A stretch of 64,000 nt of DNA from contig JAFAVK010000102.1 of NCBI GenBank assembly GCA_019242475.1, positions 45,005-109,004 of the forward strand. Reading direction: 5' to 3'. This document shows positions 49,889-58,803 of this stretch, in pieces; the first letter of the stretch is position 1, and every line of letters starts with the position of its first letter. Made by a program: the position numbers and the translations under genes. Under the pieces are notes generated by a model. It did not search any database. It saw only the letters and a list, made by a program, of their open reading frames with translations, and was not told the origin of the DNA. Origin of the DNA: Acidobacteriota bacterium (GTDB taxonomy: Bacteria > Acidobacteriota > Blastocatellia > Pyrinomonadales > Pyrinomonadaceae).

Positions 49889-50373
49889 ACTCTCCGCTCC
49901 TCTCCGGGTCGGTGTGAAAAGGCGGGCGCACCGCGGCGCGCGCTGCTAACGACCTGACAGTGCTGATTCGCAAGACTGCGTGACGGGTGAGCGTTAGAAG
50001 TCAGCCGTCGGGTGATGTGTGGCTGACGAATGCTCGGCGTTCGCAGTGGGCCAATAAGATCGGGGACGTTGACGCTCGCGAGCCTCCGTGTAAAACGCGA
50101 GGTGAGGCTCAGCCGGGGTTGATACTCTCGCCGGTTCCTGAAGCGGGCGAAGCCTATTTCAACGCCGGTTGAATGTCAAGGATTAACTTGTCCTACACGG
50201 CCCGGTGTTGGAGGCAGGATGGCTAAAGTTGCTGGAACGCCTTACTCACGGCGACAGGCGCGCCGGGAGCGTGGTGACGATTAGCTCCCGTGCCTTCCGC
50301 GCGCCTGTCGCCTCTGTCTTAACACCGCCGAACGACGGGCATACTTCCATGAACCCGTCATGCGCCTTGCCGC
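49889..50373. other. Intergenic region with a long hairpin
   Basis: This 485-bp gap between two minus-strand genes contains no convincing ORF. Its main feature is the hairpin listed separately at 50250-50312, 62 bp beyond the lysyl oxidase stop. The copper-amine-oxidase-like gene should have its promoter at the left end, but none is clear. Confidence 0.45.
50250..50312. repeat. Two-part inverted repeat downstream of the lysyl oxidase gene
   Basis: A perfect 14-bp outer stem (GGCGACAGGCGCGC with its complement, 50250-50263 and 50299-50312) encloses a second perfect 7-bp stem (50264-50270 with 50284-50290). It lacks a T-tract on either strand. It probably forms the 3' end structure of the lysyl oxidase transcript and does not share the heptamer design. 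Confidence 0.7.
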
Positions 50374-51264
50374 TCAGTCAATCGGCTCGGAGGTGATCTG
50401 CGGCTGGTTCTTGAGCGGGCCGACGCCCTGCTTGCCGGGGTGGTCGGGGATGTTGATGGAAATCTCCGAGACGTTGTTCTCGTAGTTCGACTCCGGCAAC
50501 TGGTGGCAGACGCCCGGGTGGTTCGGGTCGGCGTAGCGGCATATCTCGCCGGGGCCGGGGACGAAGCCGGGGTTGACCGTGATGCGTATCGTGTAGTTGC
50601 CCGGCGGCACGACGGGTTGACCGTCGCCGCCGTCGAGAACGAAATACTGCCCGCCGAGCTTCCAGACGTAGGTGTCGGCCCAGCCTTTGCTGATGCCCTG
50701 GTTGCCGACGATCATCGGGCTCGTGGCGGTGGCCGGCGCGCCGCAGCTCAGGTAGTTGCGGTCGTTGTTCGCCGGGCCGGGGTAGGGCTGGTACTTCTCG
50801 ACGTCGATCATGCAGAAGCCGCGCTTGGCCGCCCGCCAGACGTGGCCCGTGCGCGGGTCGATCAACTCGTAGAGCGTGTAGTGCTTGAAGTGGTAGTGCT
50901 GGTGGCACGTGGCGAACTCGTAGAGGCCGTCGCCCGCGGCGACGTGCGCGTTCGGGTCGCCGAGGACGAGGTCTGCGTCGCCGATGTTCGGGGTCGAAAC
51001 CGTGAAGCGGATGAGCGTGTGGTCACCGGGGGTGATGCCGCCCTCCTCGACACTGCAAAAGCCTGCCTTGAGGTTTTCGACTCGCACGACCCAGTTCTGC
51101 AAAAGCCTCTTCTGGTCAACGATGAGGTCGGGCAGCCCCGCCTGCGCGGTCGGGGCCTTTGCCGTGATGGCCGCCGATGAGTTACGCGGGACTGCTTGGG
51201 AGAACAGCGCCAGCCCGGCGGCCAGCAGGGTTAAAGCGAAACAGATCGTGGCTCTCTTTATCAT
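50374..51264 (-). CDS. Secreted bacterial lysyl oxidase
   Basis: I use the ATG at 51264 because it opens a signal peptide (ICFALTLLAAGLALFSQA); the track start is 53 codons longer. The 296-residue product has the lysyl oxidase copper motif CHQHYHFKHYTLYEL (Cys120, His121, His123, His125). The family segments GFCMID, SCGAP, QGISKGWADTYVW and PPGNYTIRITVNP are also present. Known lysyl oxidases use copper and a peptidyl quinone to oxidise lysine side chains to aldehydes, cross-linking proteins. It would act outside the cytoplasm, where the nearby copper export genes may matter. No cross-linking substrate is obvious. Confidence 0.9.
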   Translation of the reverse strand: MIKRATICFALTLLAAGLALFSQAVPRNSSAAITAKAPTAQAGLPDLIVDQKRLLQNWVVRVENLKAGFCSVEEGGITPGDHTLIRFTVSTPNIGDADLVLGDPNAHVAAGDGLYEFATCHQHYHFKHYTLYELIDPRTGHVWRAAKRGFCMIDVEKYQPYPGPANNDRNYLSCGAPATATSPMIVGNQGISKGWADTYVWKLGGQYFVLDGGDGQPVVPPGNYTIRITVNPGFVPGPGEICRYADPNHPGVCHQLPESNYENNVSEISINIPDHPGKQGVGPLKNQPQITSEPID

Positions 51265-51568
51265 CTTAGGTGGGTTTCGATGAGCCGGCTGGAGCGCGGC
51301 CCATCCGGGACGCCTTTCACATCCCGCTGGAAATGTTTTTGCCCCTTGGATAGAGCGCGTCGCGATACCAGATGGGTGAGAAGGCAGAGAACCGAGTCCG
51401 GGCCTCGGTGTCGCACGGGACAAGCAGCGGTCTTGTATCTTAAATCCGCGGGCGGGTCAATGGATAATCCGGGCAGTCGCGCGGCCCACGGCGGCAGCGG
51501 AGATGCCTCTCGTATATAATCCCGCCGCTCTTTTAAGCCCGTCAGACAGCTTACGCGGCCGGCTGGTG
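51265..51568. other. Intergenic region upstream of the decayed binding-protein gene
   Basis: This 304-bp gap between divergent genes contains no gene. A TATAAT (51515-51520) about 50 bp before the pseudogene start is a possible -10 box without a matching -35. Nothing else is recognised. Confidence 0.4.
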
Positions 51569-53622
51569 ATGAAGATACGCATGAAGGGTTGGGCCGCCCT
51601 CGCGGTCATTCTCCTCCCCGTCGCAATCGTCTCCCGCGCTTCGGGCGAGGGAAGCCTGCCCGTGCGTGGCGGGAGCGTCGTCGTCGCGATCTCCTCCGAC
51701 CCCGGCGGCCTGAACCCGGCCGTCACGACGCAGGGCGGCGTGCATCTCATCTGCGGTTCGATCTTCAGCGGTCTCGTCGCACACGACTTCCAACTCAACC
51801 CCGTGCCCGACCTCGCAGAGAGTTGGGACGTGTCCCCCGACGCGCGTGTCTACACGTTCCGCCTCGCGCCGGGTGCCGTGTTCCACGACGGCGAGCCTGT
51901 CACCTCGGAGGACGTGCGCTTCACGTTTGAAGAGCTGCTTCTGAAGTTCCACTCGCGGACGCGCGCCTCCATCGGCGACAACCTGCGCCGCGTGCTGACG
52001 CCCGACCCGCACACCGTCGTCTTCGAGTTCGAGAGGCCGTACGCGGCCTTCCTCTAACTTGTGGATGTGACGAACGCCCCCGTCATGCCGAAGCACCTCT
52101 ACGAAGGCACAGACCCGCTCACCAACCCGCACAACACGCGACCCGTCGGCAGCGGCCCCTTCAAGTTTCAGGAGTGGCTCAAGGGCGACCACATCACGCT
52201 CACGAGGAACGATCAATACTTCAAGGCGGGTAAGCCTTACCTCGACCGAGTCGTCTACCGCGTCATGCCGAGCGCGTCGGCCGCGGCCATCGCCTTCGAG
52301 AAGGGCGAGGTGGACTACTTCCTCAACCCCACCCCGCTCGACGTGTCGCGCCTGAAGAACCTGCCCTGCGTCGTCATCTCCGACAAGGGGCGCGAGGGCT
52401 ACGCGACGGTCGAGACGCTGATCCCCAATCTCACGCACGCACCGCTCAATGACCTACGCGTCCGCCGCGCGATGGCGCACGCGATAGACAAAGATTTCCT
52501 GGTCGATAAGGTTCTGTTCGGGATGGGTGCGCCCGCGACCGCGCCTGCTCGCGCCTGCTCGCGTGGGCTTACAACCCGAACGTGGAGACGTACGCTAAAG
52601 ACATCAATCTCGCCAACAGACTGCTCGACGAAGCCGGGCAGCCGCGGGACGCTGACGGAGGGCGTTTCAAACTGAAGTTCGTCGTCGCGTCCACTTACGT
52701 CAAGGTGGCCGAGGCCGTCCGCGACCAACTGCGGGAGGTAGGCATCGCCGTAGATTTACAGCAGATGGAGTTCAGCGCGGCGGTCGAAGCCGTCTACGTC
52801 AAAAAGGACTTCGACCTTGCCTACGTCTCCTTCGAGAACGGCCCCGACCCCGACATCGGCGTCAAGCGCACGGTCGTCTCCACAAACATCGGCCCCATCC
52901 CTTTCTCCAACGGGGCGGGCTACCGCAACCCGAAGGTTGACGACCTCTTCGCGCGCGCGGCCTCTGAACTCGACAGGCATAAGCGGGCCGCACTCTACTT
53001 CGAGGCGCAGGACATCCTCGCCAGAGACATCCAGTGTTGCCAGTCTTCGGCGGCGATGACTTCGGAAGGGCCGATAGCGGCTTACCGCGACCGCTCTGAG
53101 GAAGAGGTCCGCGACATCCACTACGTGCGGAAGCAGTCGGCCGGATGGAGCGCGCCTGCGCCCGTGCACGCCGACAACTGGAAGATCAACGCCTGCCCGG
53201 TCAACGGCCCCTCGGTCGCGGCCGACGGCCGCCGCGTCGCGCTCGCGTGGTACACGGAAGAAGGCGACAAGCCGCGCGTGCAGGTCGCATTATCAACGGA
53301 CGCGGGCGCTACCTTCGGCCCGGCCGCGCGCGTTGACGACGGCGGGGCGATGGGCAGGGTGGGCGTGGTGTTGCTGGCCGACGGCTCGGCGCTCGTGAGC
53401 TGGATGTCGGGCGGCACCGACGGCGGGGCCAACAAGATCAGGCGCGTCGCGCCCGACGGCACGCTCGGGCCTGTGGCCGTCATCGCCCGAACGGACCCGT
53501 CACGCTCAAGCGGCTTCCCGCGCATGGCGCAGCTCGGCGACACCGTCTACGTCGCCTGGACGCAGTTCGGTAAGCCGTCGCAGGTGCGCGTAGCCACCGC
53601 CGACGTGAGCGCATTCAGGTGA
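51569..53622 (+). pseudogene. Decayed family-5 ABC peptide-binding protein fused to a sialidase-like (BNR) tail
   Basis: The first part encodes a signal peptide and a DppA/OppA-type substrate-binding protein (RGGSVVVAISSDPGGLNPA, SGPFKFQEWLKGDHITL, LNDLRVRRAMAHAIDK). An in-frame TAA at 52055 interrupts it after 162 codons. A frame change then occurs near 52540-52600, beside a tandem GCGCCTGCTC duplication (52541-52560). Coding similarity resumes at AYNPNVETYA. At about 53030 the binding protein sequence stops and a different one begins: CCQSSAAMTSEGPIAAYRDRS and then ADGRRVALAWYTEEGDKPRV, a BNR/exo-sialidase-like propeller. Two genes were therefore joined by deletion. No permease or ATPase genes are adjacent. 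I judge it non-functional. Confidence 0.85.
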
Positions 53623-53631
53623 ATTGGAAGG

Positions 53632-54549
53632 TCAGTTCACGCGCAACGTCACGGCGTTGCTCTCGACGCCGCGGACGTTGACGGTGACGCTGAGGTCGCC
53701 GGCGCCGGAGAGTTCCGGAGGGAGGCGCACCGTCACCTGCGCGAGCCAGCTCAAATCCTTCGCGCCTCCGACGCCTTCGACCGGCAGGTCGAAGACGCGC
53801 TGCTGAGAGTCCACGGCGCGCGCCGTGACGAAAGCCTGCTCGCCGGTCGCGGCGAGCCGGACGCCGACGACGAGGAGCGTGACGCGCGTGCGCCCGTCCG
53901 AGCTGAGGTTGCGCTCCTTCGTGGTGTTCACGTCGAAGGGCTCGGCCGTCAGCGCCACGGAGTCGAAGGCGGCGGCGCGACTCGTCGTGCTGTTGGTGAG
54001 CAGGAGAGGTTTGGGCGGCTCGTTGCCCGCGCGTCTCTGCCCGTAGGTGAGATTGTCTACGACGGCGGGCGGAACCGGCTCGGGCGCGTCAAGCGTGACG
54101 AGCATCCAGGCTATGGGGGCGTCGGAGACGAAGCCGACGAAGTCCGAGCCGTCCCCCTGGGTCATTAACACCTTCTCCCCCGCGGAAGTCTCGACCTCCA
54201 TCGGGCGCGCGAACTGGTCGAGGCCCACGGCCGTCGTCCCCGGCGGGAGGTCGATGCGTAAGAGCGTGATCTCGGGCACGCTGTTGGAGACCAGCACCTT
54301 GCCCGGCATACCCGGCCGCGTGCCGATGTGAGCCCCTAAACCCACGACGCCGAAGTGCAGCCCGTCGATGGTGTCGCGCCACCAATCGAAGCTCTCGACC
54401 GAGTCGAAGTCGAGCGTGTGCAGGTTCTGCGAGGCGGCCGCGAAGGCCGCGCGGTCGCGGAAGACCGTCGCGCCGGCGTTAGCAGCCGAGAAGAGGCAGA
54501 GTAGGGAGAGGGTGACGAGAGACAGAACGCGTTTAGCAGCGAGGGGCAT
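53632..54549 (-). CDS. Secreted protein of unknown function
   Basis: The 305-residue precursor has a signal peptide (about 1-25, ending ANAGA). An N-terminal beta-rich domain follows, with TLDFDSVESFDWWRDTIDGL and GLDQFARPMEVE, similar in pattern to secreted sandwich domains often seen in PEP-CTERM and Acidobacteria proteins. The C-terminal region ends VTVNVRGVESNAVTLRVN, like the last strand of Ig-like or TIGR03437 domains. There is no PEP-CTERM anchor. It is convergent with the pseudogene and divergent from the copper operon. Its function is unknown. Confidence 0.7.
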   Translation of the reverse strand: MPLAAKRVLSLVTLSLLCLFSAANAGATVFRDRAAFAAASQNLHTLDFDSVESFDWWRDTIDGLHFGVVGLGAHIGTRPGMPGKVLVSNSVPEITLLRIDLPPGTTAVGLDQFARPMEVETSAGEKVLMTQGDGSDFVGFVSDAPIAWMLVTLDAPEPVPPAVVDNLTYGQRRAGNEPPKPLLLTNSTTSRAAAFDSVALTAEPFDVNTTKERNLSSDGRTRVTLLVVGVRLAATGEQAFVTARAVDSQQRVFDLPVEGVGGAKDLSWLAQVTVRLPPELSGAGDLSVTVNVRGVESNAVTLRVN

Positions 54550-54725
54550 AGCCGCTGTCCTCCTATGCGCCGAGAAGTTTACGCGGCCACCCGCGCGCCC
54601 GCAAACGTTTTTCCGTCCGCACCCGCTACCTCTTCCACAAGACAGTTAGCCTCGCGGGACGACTGCTTAATGAACTCGCCACAGCCCCGCCCTGAAATAT
54701 TTTTTCGGAATCCGAGCTTTTCATG

Positions 54726-54757
54726 TTGACTCTGTAGTCGAATACAGACTCTATACT
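54726..54757 (+). promoter_or_regulatory. MerR-type promoter with 20-bp spacer and dyad
   Basis: TTGACT (54726-54731) and TATACT (54752-54757) are separated by 20 bp, longer than the normal 17, as in promoters that MerR-family activators untwist. The spacer carries the dyad CTGTA-N6-TACAG, extended on both sides (ACTCTGTA...TACAGACT). It lies just upstream of the MerR gene and probably controls the regulator and copA together. Confidence 0.82.
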
Positions 54758-54840
54758 GGAAGTATCTTGGGGCGGGGGCCGAATTGATGCGTGAAATGAA
54801 GCGGGTAAAGACGGTGGTGGGCGAGGACGAGGGGCGGCGG

Positions 54841-55305
54841 ATGCTGAAGATAGGTGAGGTCTCGAAGCGTAGCGGGATCGGTATCGAGGCGCTTCGATTC
54901 TACGAGAAGTCGGGGCTGCTCGACCGGCCGTCGCGCACCTACGGCGGCTACCGCGTCTACGGCGAGGACGTGCTCGAACGCCTCGCCTTCATCAAGCAGG
55001 CTCAGGCGCTCGGCTTCTCGCTCGAAGAGATACGGAAAATCATAGACGACGCGCGTAAAGGCGAGAGCCCCTGCGAGGAGGTGCGCGAGATCGTCCGCCG
55101 CCGCATGGCGGAACTCGACGAGCGCCTGCGCGAGCTGCAACGCCACCGCAGGGAGCTGAAGGCCACGCTCAAAGAGTGGGACGAGGTCGGCCGCGCGCCC
55201 GGCCACATCTGCGGTCTGATAGAGGGCTCGCACGTCGAACACGTGGGTCATCGCCACGGGGCGGACGAGCTGAAGAGGAAGAAGCGTGGCCCGCGGAGCG
55301 TGTGA
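54841..55305 (+). CDS. MerR family metal-responsive transcriptional regulator
   Basis: The product has a MerR DNA-binding domain ([26 protein letters not shown], then [18 protein letters not shown]), a long dimerisation helix and a C-terminal metal-binding region. Two cysteines occupy places used in Hg/Cd/Zn/Pb-type MerR proteins, one in ESPCEEV and one in GHICGLIEG, followed by a His-rich tail ([10 protein letters not shown]). I use the ATG at 54841, preceded by GAGG and matching the usual MerR N-terminus. The track starts (TTG 54784, ATG 54787) add 18-19 residues and remain possible. The metal is inferred to be copper from the downstream genes, but the cysteine layout is not strictly CueR-like. 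Confidence 0.87.
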   Translation: MLKIGEVSKRSGIGIEALRFYEKSGLLDRPSRTYGGYRVYGEDVLERLAFIKQAQALGFSLEEIRKIIDDARKGESPCEEVREIVRRRMAELDERLRELQRHRRELKATLKEWDEVGRAPGHICGLIEGSHVEHVGHRHGADELKRKKRGPRSV

Positions 55306-55324
55306 CGGGGCAAAGGAGTTGGAT

Positions 55325-57766
55325 ATGGAAGCGACGGCGGTGAGGAAAGAGGAGTTCGTAGACCCGGTATGCGGGATGACTGTTGACCCGGCGAAGGCGG
55401 CGGGCGTGAGCGAGCGCGACGGCGTGCGCTACTACTTCTGTTCCGCCGGGTGCAAGGCGAAGTTCGACGCGGGCGCTCCGGCGCGTGAAGCGGAAGGAGG
55501 GGCGAGCTGCTGCGCGCCTTCGTCCTCTGCCGGGGCGCAGGAGGCGAGCTGCTGCGGCGGGGGTGCCGCGGCCGCTCCCGTGCAACTGGGTTCGCTGCGA
55601 CGCGGCCCGGCCGCCTACGGCGCCGCCGCGCACGTCCACGCTGCTTCCGCGCACGCCTATTACGCTGCGCCGCCACAGTCGCAGGGCCGCGCCGCGGCGA
55701 GGGACACGGGTGCCGAAGAGGCGCAGGCGGAGAGCTACCGCACGATGATGCGCAAGTTCTGGTTCGCGGCGGCCGTCGGCGTCCCGCTCCTCCTGATGAT
55801 GTTCGCGGAGTTCGTGCCCTCCTTGCGAGAGTCGATGATGCACTACCACCGGCTCATAGGCTTCGCCTCGGCCGTCGTGACGCTGCCCGTGCTCGCCTGG
55901 TCTGGCCGGCAATTCTTCGAGAGCGCGTGGAACGGGCTACGCAACCACAACACGAATATGGACACGCTGGTCGCGCTCGGCACGGGCTCGGCCTGGCTCT
56001 ACTCCGTCGTCGCACTCGTCGCGCCGGGGCTCTTCCCGGCGGGCACGGCGGGGATGTACTTCGAGGTGGCCGTCATCGTCATCGCGCTCATCCTGCTGGG
56101 GCAGGCGCTTGAGGTGAGGGCCAAGAGCCGTTCGAGCGCGGCCATCAGGAAGCTGCTGGAGCTTCAGGCTAAGACCGCGCGCGTCATCCGCGACGGCCGC
56201 GAGTTGGACGTACCGGTCGAGGAGGTCGTCGTCGGAGACACGGTGCTCGTGCGCCCCGGTGAGAAGGTGCCCGTAGACGGCATGATTTTAGAAGGCGAGT
56301 CGGCGATAGACGAGTCGGTCGTCACGGGCGAGTCCGTGCCTGTGGACAAGCGCGCGGGAGATCAGGTGATAGGTTCGAGCGTCAACAAGACGGGCGCGTT
56401 CACCTTCCGCGCGACGAAGGTGGGCGCGGACACGGCGCTCGCGCGCATCGTCGAGATGGTCGAGCGCGCGCAGAGTTCAAAGCCTCCAATCGGACGGCTC
56501 GTTGATAAGGTCAGCTCCTACTTCGTCCCCTCGGTCATGATTATCGCGATCCTGACATTTCTCGCGTGGATCAACTTCGGGCCGGAGCCCGCGGTCAACC
56601 ACGCGGTCGTGACGATGGTCGCCGTGCTCGTCATCGCGTGTCCATGCGCGCTGGGGCTCGCGACGCCCATCAGCCTGATGGTCGGGGTCGGGAAGGCCGC
56701 GGAGCACGGCGTGCTCATCCGCAACGGCGAAGCTTTGGAGACCGCCTCGCGCCTGACCACGGTCGTTCTCGACAAGACCGGCACGATCACGAAGGGGAGG
56801 CCGGAGCTAACGGACGTGCTGCCGCTCGAAGGCTTCACCGAAGAGGAAATGCTGCGCTTGGCGGCCGTAGCCGACCGTCGGAGTGAGCACCCGCTCGCGG
56901 CGGCCATCGTCGAAGGCGCACGCGCACGCGGGATAGAGCTGGGCGAGCCCGAGCAGTTCGAGGCCGTGCCCGGTCATGGCGTAGAGGCGACTGTCGAAGG
57001 CAGGCGCGTCGCGGTCGGCAACAGGAAGCTGATGACGCGGGAGAAAGTCTCGCTGGCCGAGTTCGAGGAGAACGCGGCGCGGCTCGCCGACGAGGGCAAG
57101 ACCCCGATGTTCGTCGCCGTGGACGGCCGTGCCGCCGGGATCATAGGCGTCGCCGACACCATCAAGGAAGACTCGATCGAGGCCATCCGCGCGCTGGAGG
57201 GAATGGGCGTCGAGGTCGTAATGATTACCGGCGACAACGAGCGCACTGCACGGGCCATCGCCCGACAAGTAGGCATCGGGCGCGTGCTCGCGGATGTACT
57301 CCCAGAAGAGAAGGCGCGGCAGGTGGAGATGCTTCAGGTCGAGGGGCGCTCGGACAAGGAGCGAGGCGGCCGCGGCGCTCGTCTCATCGGCATGGTCGGC
57401 GACGGCATCAATGACGCGCCGGCGCTCGCGCAGGCCGATGTGGGCTTCGCCATTGGAACGGGTACAGACGTTGCGATTGAGGCGGCGGACGTGACGCTCG
57501 TCGGCGGGTCATTGCGCGGCGTCGTCACCGCGATAGAGGTGTCACGCGCGACTCTTCGGAACATCAAGCAGAACCTGTTCGGGGCGTTCGTCTACAACGT
57601 GCTCGGTATACCCGTCGCGGCCGGCGTGCTCTACCCGGTGCTGGGGCTGCTGCTCTCGCCCATCATCGCGGGCGCGGCGATGGCCGCTTCGAGCATCACG
57701 GTCGTGACGAACGCGAACCGGCTGCGGTTCTTCGAGCCGCGGCGAGTCAAGGGGGTGAAGGCATGA
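55325..57766 (+). CDS. copA: Copper-transporting P1B-type ATPase with YHS domain
   Basis: I use the ATG at 55325 with AAAGGAG upstream. The 813-residue protein starts with a YHS metal-binding domain ([20 protein letters not shown]) and two CC clusters (ASCCAP, ASCCGG) in place of the usual HMA domain. The ATPase core has TGES (334-337), the membrane metal site CPC (439-441), the phosphorylated Asp483 in DKTGT, the P1B-specific SEHPLA and the hinge GDGINDAP (from 692). These define a Cu(I)-type exporter in the inner membrane. It starts 19 bp after the MerR gene and overlaps the cupredoxin gene by four bases. Confidence 0.94.
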   Translation: MEATAVRKEEFVDPVCGMTVDPAKAAGVSERDGVRYYFCSAGCKAKFDAGAPAREAEGGASCCAPSSSAGAQEASCCGGGAAAAPVQLGSLRRGPAAYGAAAHVHAASAHAYYAAPPQSQGRAAARDTGAEEAQAESYRTMMRKFWFAAAVGVPLLLMMFAEFVPSLRESMMHYHRLIGFASAVVTLPVLAWSGRQFFESAWNGLRNHNTNMDTLVALGTGSAWLYSVVALVAPGLFPAGTAGMYFEVAVIVIALILLGQALEVRAKSRSSAAIRKLLELQAKTARVIRDGRELDVPVEEVVVGDTVLVRPGEKVPVDGMILEGESAIDESVVTGESVPVDKRAGDQVIGSSVNKTGAFTFRATKVGADTALARIVEMVERAQSSKPPIGRLVDKVSSYFVPSVMIIAILTFLAWINFGPEPAVNHAVVTMVAVLVIACPCALGLATPISLMVGVGKAAEHGVLIRNGEALETASRLTTVVLDKTGTITKGRPELTDVLPLEGFTEEEMLRLAAVADRRSEHPLAAAIVEGARARGIELGEPEQFEAVPGHGVEATVEGRRVAVGNRKLMTREKVSLAEFEENAARLADEGKTPMFVAVDGRAAGIIGVADTIKEDSIEAIRALEGMGVEVVMITGDNERTARAIARQVGIGRVLADVLPEEKARQVEMLQVEGRSDKERGGRGARLIGMVGDGINDAPALAQADVGFAIGTGTDVAIEAADVTLVGGSLRGVVTAIEVSRATLRNIKQNLFGAFVYNVLGIPVAAGVLYPVLGLLLSPIIAGAAMAASSITVVTNANRLRFFEPRRVKGVKA

Positions 57767-58140
57767 GTGCGACGCAGATAATTATCACGCTCGTAGGCGT
57801 AGGACTTATCGGCTGGATCGTCTGGTACTTCTGGCTCTGGAAGGGGGAGGCGGTGGCGGCACAGGCTGGGGCCGGGGGCGTTCAGATAGTTAACGTGACG
57901 GTGAAGGGTGGCTACCAGCCCGCCGCAATCGTCGTCGAGGCGGGCCGTCCTGTGCGCCTCAACTTTACGCGCCGCGAGGCTTCGCTCTGCGGCGAGGAGG
58001 TGGTGCTGCCGGAGTTCGGGAGGCGCGCGCACCTGCCCGAAGATAAGACTGTCCCCGTCGAGGTCACGCCGGAGAAGCCCGGCGAGTACGAGTTCACCTG
58101 CGGGATGAACATGTACAAGGGCCGGCTCATCGTCCGTTGA
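57763..58140 (+). CDS. Membrane-anchored cupredoxin-like protein
   Basis: The 125-residue protein has one N-terminal membrane helix (about 5-26) and a cupredoxin domain of about 95 residues ([29 protein letters not shown] to [18 protein letters not shown]). The C-terminal CGMNM stretch supplies Cys and Met ligands of the type used for copper, with an upstream Cys in ASLCGEE. It overlaps the copA stop as ATGA, so the two are co-translated. It likely receives copper from the pump on the periplasmic face or delivers it to CopC-like carriers. Confidence 0.87.
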   Translation: MSATQIIITLVGVGLIGWIVWYFWLWKGEAVAAQAGAGGVQIVNVTVKGGYQPAAIVVEAGRPVRLNFTRREASLCGEEVVLPEFGRRAHLPEDKTVPVEVTPEKPGEYEFTCGMNMYKGRLIVR

Positions 58141-58189
58141 CGGGCGTAACAGGCGGCGCTGTAGTATTATCGTCGGAAGTTAATCAACC

Positions 58190-58666
58190 ATGCGACGGCT
58201 TCCCATCATCGTCCTGACCTGCCTGCTCTCCGCGAGCGGGTGGAGCCCCGTGCTCGCGGCGGCCTTCTGCCCGCGCGGGAAAGGGCACGACTGCTGCGCG
58301 TCGGAGTCGGCGAAAGACAAGCACGACCACGCCGCTCACCACGAGGGCATGGAGATGGGCGGCGCGGAAGCTCCGCGGCCGGCGCACACGAACGAAAGCC
58401 ACGAAGGCACTTCCGCCGCGGCGCTCGACCACCCCGTTAAAGACTGCTCCCACTGCGCAGCCCACTCGGGCGGCCCGAAGACTCCCGCCATCACCTTCGG
58501 CGTGACGATGAGTTCGGGGAGTGATGCGGCCTCAGCGCCGCCGCAGGTAGGACAGCTTCTCTTCCGCGCGTCGCCTTCGCCGAACCTGCTCGTTTCGTCG
58601 AGGCCCCACGCACCCCCAACGGGCGCGTCCCCGCGTCACGTCCTCCTCAGCGTCTTCCTGATCTAG
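58190..58666 (+). CDS. Small secreted His/Cys-rich protein, probable metal binder
   Basis: The 158-residue precursor has a signal peptide (about 1-24) followed by a metal-ligand-rich region (about 25-95): HDCCASES, KHDHAAHHEGMEMGG and DCSHCAAH. The C-terminal part is Pro/Ser-rich with a short hydrophobic end. I know no family name. Its position between the copA-cupredoxin pair and the Met-rich barrel gene suggests copper binding in the periplasm. It is preceded by TAGTATTAT, which may be a -10 region. Confidence 0.72.
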   Translation: MRRLPIIVLTCLLSASGWSPVLAAAFCPRGKGHDCCASESAKDKHDHAAHHEGMEMGGAEAPRPAHTNESHEGTSAAALDHPVKDCSHCAAHSGGPKTPAITFGVTMSSGSDAASAPPQVGQLLFRASPSPNLLVSSRPHAPPTGASPRHVLLSVFLI

Positions 58667-58803
58667 CTCCCTCCGTAGGGCACTCCGGCCGCTTCTCGCG
58701 CCCCGGTGCCGCCCGTCCCTGTCGCCTATCACAGAATCAACCAGGCGTTTGACCCGCCGGACATACTGCGTCCCGCGGGCCGGGAATTATTGAGAGGGGA
58801 GTC

